Positions 60,409 through 64,000 of a stretch of 64,000 nucleotides of DNA are shown here, one piece after another. A program made the translations under genes and the position numbers. Where the stretch lies: NCBI GenBank assembly GCA_036823295.1, contig DAISGD010000009.1, positions 11,690 through 75,689 of the forward strand, read 5' to 3'. The notes below the pieces were generated by a model that was given only the letters and a program-made list of their open reading frames with translations, did not search any database and was not told the origin of the DNA. This DNA is from UBA4742 sp002403895 (GTDB taxonomy: Bacteria > Actinomycetota > Acidimicrobiia > Acidimicrobiales > Acidimicrobilacustridaceae). The stretch's first letter is position 1. Every line of letters starts with the position of its first letter.

Positions 60409-61422
60409 TCACACAGCCGGCACTGCCGGTAGCGCGAACACCTGGCCGGGGAACACGAGGTCGGCGTTGTCGGCCACGGTCAGGACGTCCTGGTTGGCGC
60501 GGACCAGGGTGGCCAGGTACCGAGCCGTCTCCTCGTCCCGGGGCGGTCGCCCCCACGCCGTCTGCAGGGTTCGTGTGGCCACCCGCCACAGATGATCGCC
60601 GGGGGCGATGGTCCAGGAGGCGGCACTCGCGGTGGAGTCGGTAGGTCCGGCCGCGACACTCGAGGGTGGCGTGGTGGTCTCGCCGCTCATGGTCGGTGAC
60701 GGGGCGGGCGCGACCGTGGTGGCCTCCGGTGCCGCAGGCTCGTGCGCTGGGTCGATGTCAAGCCGTCGCATGGTGGGCGGGATCACGGCATCGCTCGACG
60801 TGTCGGCCTCGGTGGCCGATGGGCCAGACGCGTCGAGCCTGGAGGGGTACGCCGGATCAGGTCGCCGCATCGTGGGGTTCGGCGCGGGGCGCGTCGTCGG
60901 GGTGCCGGAGGCGTAGGCGGGATCGGCGTGGCGCATCGTGCGATTGGGCCCGGGGCCAGCCAGCGTAGGAGGAGGCGTGGTCGCGGTCGCCTGGGGTCGG
61001 GGTGCGGCCGACGCCAGGGTCGGGGCCACCACACCCCCGATGCTCAGCGACACGGCCAGACCGGCGCCGGTGACACCGGCGATCAGCCGCCGGGCGAATG
61101 GCAGCGTGACCCGGCGGGACACCGATGTGAGGATGGGGGAACGAGTGAGGGTGGCCGCCAGGTCCAGCGTCGACACCACGAGCAGGTAGGCGCCGACCAC
61201 CAGCCCCACCGCCCGGATGGCGGCCATGAGCGCCGTGGCGGTGCCGACGGTTGTCAGCCAGGAGCTCCAGTGCTCGGCTCGGGTCATGCTCGCCCCGAGG
61301 GGTAGGGCGGGACCCATGGCCACCAGGGCCACCATCCCCAGGGTGATCATGGCCACGAGGCTGACGGATCGAGCTGACCGAGCCCCGGGGGTCAGACCGC
61401 GGGCGCGTTCGAGATGGTGCAT
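60409..61422 (-). CDS. LysM-domain membrane protein with TMRR-DPAY repeats
   Basis: A 337-residue protein: about three hydrophobic segments (VSLVAMITLGMVALVAMGPA; ALMAAIRAVGLVVGAYLLVV; LIAGVTGAGLAVSLSIGGVV), a long Pro/Ala/Thr extracellular linker and a C-terminal LysM-like domain (SWTIAPGDHLWRVATRTLQT, VRANQDVLTVADNADLVFPG). The linker holds imperfect repeats of TMRRxDPAY: TMRHADPAY, TMRRPDPAY and TMRRLDIDPAH. LysM domains bind peptidoglycan. ATG 61422 has GGAGGAACC upstream. The repeats are of unknown role; they may be a phosphorylation or binding site. Confidence 0.8.
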   Translation of the reverse strand: MHHLERARGLTPGARSARSVSLVAMITLGMVALVAMGPALPLGASMTRAEHWSSWLTTVGTATALMAAIRAVGLVVGAYLLVVSTLDLAATLTRSPILTSVSRRVTLPFARRLIAGVTGAGLAVSLSIGGVVAPTLASAAPRPQATATTPPPTLAGPGPNRTMRHADPAYASGTPTTRPAPNPTMRRPDPAYPSRLDASGPSATEADTSSDAVIPPTMRRLDIDPAHEPAAPEATTVAPAPSPTMSGETTTPPSSVAAGPTDSTASAASWTIAPGDHLWRVATRTLQTAWGRPPRDEETARYLATLVRANQDVLTVADNADLVFPGQVFALPAVPAV

Positions 61423-61709
61423 GGTTCCTCCGCCGTTGTCAGGAGCCGCCGCCCGGCCCATGGCACCCCACCGTAGCCAGGGGAGGCGTAAAAGACCAGA
61501 AGATAGCGAAATGGGTAGAAAGAGCATTGATGGGCTGCGGGTCCGTGCGGCGACCCTTGTCCGGTGCGCCCCCGACACGGGTGCCAACCGGAGGTAGAGC
61601 AGCCCGGATACCAAATCGTCCAAGGTGAGATACATGGGTCTTGAGGCTCGATTTTTCCTGGGCGCGGTCGACAGCTGCCTGGCGCTCAGCCACACTCCGA
61701 CATGGTCCC

Positions 61710-62423
61710 GTGCCTGGGCACGGCCCGCCTGGCAAGGAGGTTGCCGCCACGGCGACCCACTACGACATCCTCGGCGTCGCTCCTGATGCCAGTCATGACG
61801 ACGTCAAGCGCGCCTTCACCAACCTGGCCCTGAAATGGCACCCCGATCGCCAGTCCGAGCCTGGGCCGGAGGCGCGCGAGCGGGCCGAGTGGCGGATGCG
61901 GGAGATCAACGCGGCGTGGGAGGTGCTGCGCAACCCGGCCAGCCGGGCCGCCTACGACGAGCAACTCACGGGCGGCCGCGAGGTGTCGGCCCCCAGCGTT
62001 CCCGCCCACCAGCGGGCCGGGCCCAGCGGGGTGGGTGCTCGTGCGTCGTCGTTCGCTGACCAGCTCGTCGATCCCACGCAGGCCGAGTTCCGTGACGAGC
62101 GCTCGCGTGGTCGGCGGCTGGGTCGGTGGGCGCCGGTGTTCGTGATCGTGGTCTTGGTGACCGTGTTCGCCGTGTTCGCCGTGTCCGCGTCGCACAAGCC
62201 ATCGACACCGGCTCCACCGGGAGTGGAACTCCAGACCGAGCAGTTCCAGGTCGGGTCGTGTGTCGTAGTCTTGGCCGGGCCGGAAGCGGTGACCGTGCCG
62301 TGCGACGAACCGAACAGCGGCCAGGTCTCGGCCACCACCGACTACCCACGACCGTGCCCTCCGGACACGACCACGGTGGCGCTGATCTCGCGTCAGATCT
62401 CGCTTTGTCTCGTTCCGTCCTGA
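61710..62423 (+). CDS. Membrane-anchored J-domain protein
   Basis: About 225-237 residues. A J domain (HYDILGVAPDASHDDVKRAF, HPD in LALKWHPDRQ, EINAAWEVLRNPASRAAYDE) is followed by a linker, one TM helix (WAPVFVIVVLVTVFAVFAVS) and a short Cys-rich extracytoplasmic domain with four Cys (GSCVVVLAG, VPCDE, RPCPPD, SLCLVP). The start is unclear. GTG 61710 is the nearest standard start codon, but a perfect AAGGAGG lies 8 bases before an in-frame ACG (61749) that would give TATHYDILGV. Function as a DnaK recruiter at the membrane is inference. Confidence 0.8.
   Translation: MPGHGPPGKEVAATATHYDILGVAPDASHDDVKRAFTNLALKWHPDRQSEPGPEARERAEWRMREINAAWEVLRNPASRAAYDEQLTGGREVSAPSVPAHQRAGPSGVGARASSFADQLVDPTQAEFRDERSRGRRLGRWAPVFVIVVLVTVFAVFAVSASHKPSTPAPPGVELQTEQFQVGSCVVVLAGPEAVTVPCDEPNSGQVSATTDYPRPCPPDTTTVALISRQISLCLVPS
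61734..61751 (+). promoter_or_regulatory. Strong ribosome-binding site before an ACG codon
   Basis: AAGGAGG (61734-61740), 8-base spacer, ACG (61749-61751), all in the J-domain frame. Optimal Shine-Dalgarno geometry points to translation starting at ACG, or to a C where the genome has T. Confidence 0.5.
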
Positions 62424-62438
62424 GCGAGTCGTCACGCG

Positions 62439-62444
62439 TAGGCT
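62439..62444 (+). promoter_or_regulatory. -10 box of the amidase gene
   Basis: TAGGCT, 6 bases before ATG 62451; leaderless arrangement. Confidence 0.45.
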
Positions 62445-62450
62445 CGGCCC

Positions 62451-63851
62451 ATGGATCTACGGCTGCACCCCCTGTCAGATCTTGTTGCGTTGATCCGGGG
62501 TCGTTCCCTGGCCGCGCGAGAGCTGGTGGCGACCTCTCTGGCTCGCATTGAAGAGCTCGAGCCGCGCCTGAACGCGTGGGCGGCGTTGGATGGCGACCGC
62601 GCCCTGGCCGAGGCGGCGGCCATCGACGAGCGGCTGGCGGCCGGTGAGGAGCTGGGTCCGCTGGCCGGCATTCCCATCGGGGTGAAGGATTTGGAGGCGG
62701 CGGCGGGGTTCACCACGGCCTATGGCTCGGCTCTGCACGTGAGTGACGCGCCGGCTGAGGCCGATTCACCCCTGGTGGCCCGGCTGCGGGCGGCCGGTTG
62801 CATCGTGGTGGGCAAGACGACGACGCCGGAGTTCGGGTTCCAGGGCGACACCACTAGCCCCGCGTTCGGGCCCACCCGCAACCCGTGGGGCACTGACCGC
62901 TCGCCGGGCGGTTCCTCTGGAGGTTCCGCCGTCGCCATCGCCTCGGGCATGGTGCCGCTCGCTACCGGTAGCGACGGTGGGGGGTCCATCCGGTTGCCGT
63001 CGTCACTGTGTGGGTTGTCGGGCATCAAGACGTCGCAGGGCCGAGTGCCGAACGGGGGCGCGACCCCACCGGGGTCGGGACTGTTCACCGTGAAGGGGCC
63101 GATGGCGCGCCGCATCGCCGATGTGGTCTATGCCCTGGATGTGTGCGTGGGCCCCGACCCGACCGACGTGTTCTCGCTCCCACCGCCGCACTCGCCATGG
63201 GGCTCAGTCATGGCCGATCGCGGCGTGCCTAGCCGGGTGATATGGGCGCCGGCCCCCGGTTTCGAGGTGGACGCCGAGATCGCCGGGGTCTGCGCGGCGG
63301 CCGTCGAGGCATTGGCCGCGGTCGGCACCGAGGTCATCGAGGTGGACCGGGTGTTCACCGACGAGCCGTTGGCCGACTGGTTCACCATGTGGACCGTGTA
63401 CTGCGAACGCCGCCAAGGCTCGTTGCGGGACGGGCCCGAGTGGGAACGCATCGACCCCGGACTGCGGTCCCAGATGGACCACGCCCACGCCAACGTCGAC
63501 ACGGTCGCGTTCGCCAAAGCCATCGATTCGGCCCACACTCACAACCTCGACCTGGTCAAGCTGTTCGACCGGGCCCCCATCTTGTTGTGTCCTACCGTCG
63601 CCGGGCAGACGGCCGTGGTCGGTCACCAGGGGACCGTCAACGGGGTGGAGACGCCGTTTTGGGCGCCGTTCACCGGGCCCTACAACCTGACCAGGAATCC
63701 GGCGGGAACCGTTCCGGTGGGGTTCACCGCCGATGGCATGCCGGTGGGCTTGCAGGTCATCGGGCCTCAACATGCCGACGTGGCGGTGTTGCGCACGATC
63801 GCCGTGCTGGAAGATGTGGTCGGCGTCGATGCGTTGGCGCCGCTGGCGTGA
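62451..63851 (+). CDS. Amidase-signature family enzyme
   Basis: A 466-residue amidase. The Ser-cisSer-Lys site is complete: Lys in GIPIGVKDLEAAAG (~residue 78), the signature SPGGSSGGSAVAIASGMVPL and the nucleophile Ser in GSDGGGSIRLPSS. The C-terminal APFTGPYNLTRNPAGTVPVG and GLQVIGPQHAD are typical. Not clearly GatA, since gatB/gatC are absent and the substrate loop differs; a broad-range aryl-acyl or short-chain amidase is more likely. The substrate is unknown. Confidence 0.93.
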   Translation: MDLRLHPLSDLVALIRGRSLAARELVATSLARIEELEPRLNAWAALDGDRALAEAAAIDERLAAGEELGPLAGIPIGVKDLEAAAGFTTAYGSALHVSDAPAEADSPLVARLRAAGCIVVGKTTTPEFGFQGDTTSPAFGPTRNPWGTDRSPGGSSGGSAVAIASGMVPLATGSDGGGSIRLPSSLCGLSGIKTSQGRVPNGGATPPGSGLFTVKGPMARRIADVVYALDVCVGPDPTDVFSLPPPHSPWGSVMADRGVPSRVIWAPAPGFEVDAEIAGVCAAAVEALAAVGTEVIEVDRVFTDEPLADWFTMWTVYCERRQGSLRDGPEWERIDPGLRSQMDHAHANVDTVAFAKAIDSAHTHNLDLVKLFDRAPILLCPTVAGQTAVVGHQGTVNGVETPFWAPFTGPYNLTRNPAGTVPVGFTADGMPVGLQVIGPQHADVAVLRTIAVLEDVVGVDALAPLA

Positions 63852-63894
63852 GCCGAGGCGGGTTACGGGCGTGAGCGAGCCGTGGGGGAGCGGC

Positions 63895-63900
63895 TACAGT
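63895..63900 (+). promoter_or_regulatory. -10 box of tRNA-Val
   Basis: TACAGT, 14 bases before the mature 5' end, with a weak -35 at 63872-63877 and a 17-base spacer. Confidence 0.45.
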
Positions 63901-63914
63901 GCCCGACGCATCGC

Positions 63915-63988
63915 GGGCGATTAGCTCAGCTGGTTAGAGCGCTGCCTTCACACGGCAGAGGTCGGGAGTTCGAGTCTCCCATCGCCCA
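63915..63988 (+). tRNA. tRNA-Val(CAC)
   Basis: A 74-base cloverleaf. Acceptor GGGCGAT pairs with ATCGCCC; D arm AGCTCAGCTGGTTAGAGC; anticodon stem CTGCC/GGCAG with loop TTCACAC, giving anticodon CAC; T arm GGGAGTTCGAGTCTCCC. Discriminator A, CCA not encoded. Complete within the window. Confidence 0.98.
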
Positions 63989-64000
63989 CCCACAAAATCC

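Overview
This is a high-GC, gene-dense bacterial window from an actinobacterium (Actinomycetota). The evidence is a BldD-type regulator with its c-di-GMP motif, an F420-type luciferase-like oxidoreductase, a class II DAHP synthase, a FolP2-like protein, leaderless promoters, and a core gene order typical of the phylum. Acidimicrobiia is my best guess at class, by inference only. Two 100-base runs of N (4978-5077 and 18913-19012) show that it is a draft scaffold, and both fall inside genes.

The backbone is the conserved chain rne/rng - rplU - rpmA - obg - proB - proA - nadD - lytR-type - rsfS - leuS - comEA - comEC - holA - rpsT - lepA - hrcA - dnaJ - rsmE - bldD - hemW, all on the plus strand except rpsT. 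Blocks of accessory genes break into it. Between rpmA and obg lie a dGTPase-like HD protein (minus) and a TadE/TadG pair. Between proB and proA lie a six-gene minus-strand operon (TerB-like/AAA+ ATPase, two substrate-binding-like proteins of which one carries a VWA domain, a membrane coiled-coil protein, MurJ and PspA) and a divergent FtsX-type ABC exporter with a lipoprotein. Between proA and nadD lie a MoxR/VWA pair, a GerMN lipoprotein, a PaaX-type regulator, an assimilatory sulfite reductase-APS reductase operon, DAHP synthase and a group 2 sigma factor. Between leuS and comEA lie an F420-type oxidoreductase, a branched-chain-amino-acid-type (Liv) ABC transporter built from fused proteins (LivH-LivM, then MFS-LivF-LivG, then a binding protein), a secreted phosphoesterase next to an IS3 transposase scar, a PAC2 protein with a phosphotransferase, and a thioredoxin-fold co-chaperone. 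The right end holds a LysM protein, a membrane-anchored J-domain protein, an amidase and tRNA-Val. tRNA-Ala lies just upstream of leuS.

The most interesting region is the six-gene operon at 8354-15982. It joins a TerB/AAA+ module and VWA solute-binding-type lipoproteins to the lipid II flippase MurJ and the membrane-stress protein PspA, with four-base stop/start overlaps linking the first five genes. Next are the 1015-residue MFS-ABC-ABC fusion, and the recurring arrangement of a TANNNT -10 box 6-8 bases before the start codon, which implies widespread leaderless transcription and helps fix several starts, including proA, leuS and the dGTPase. A CIRCE-like element precedes hrcA, and a 25-bp Rrf2/IscR-like palindrome precedes the sulfite reductase operon. 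All functional calls rest on motifs and family knowledge read by eye; no database search was run.
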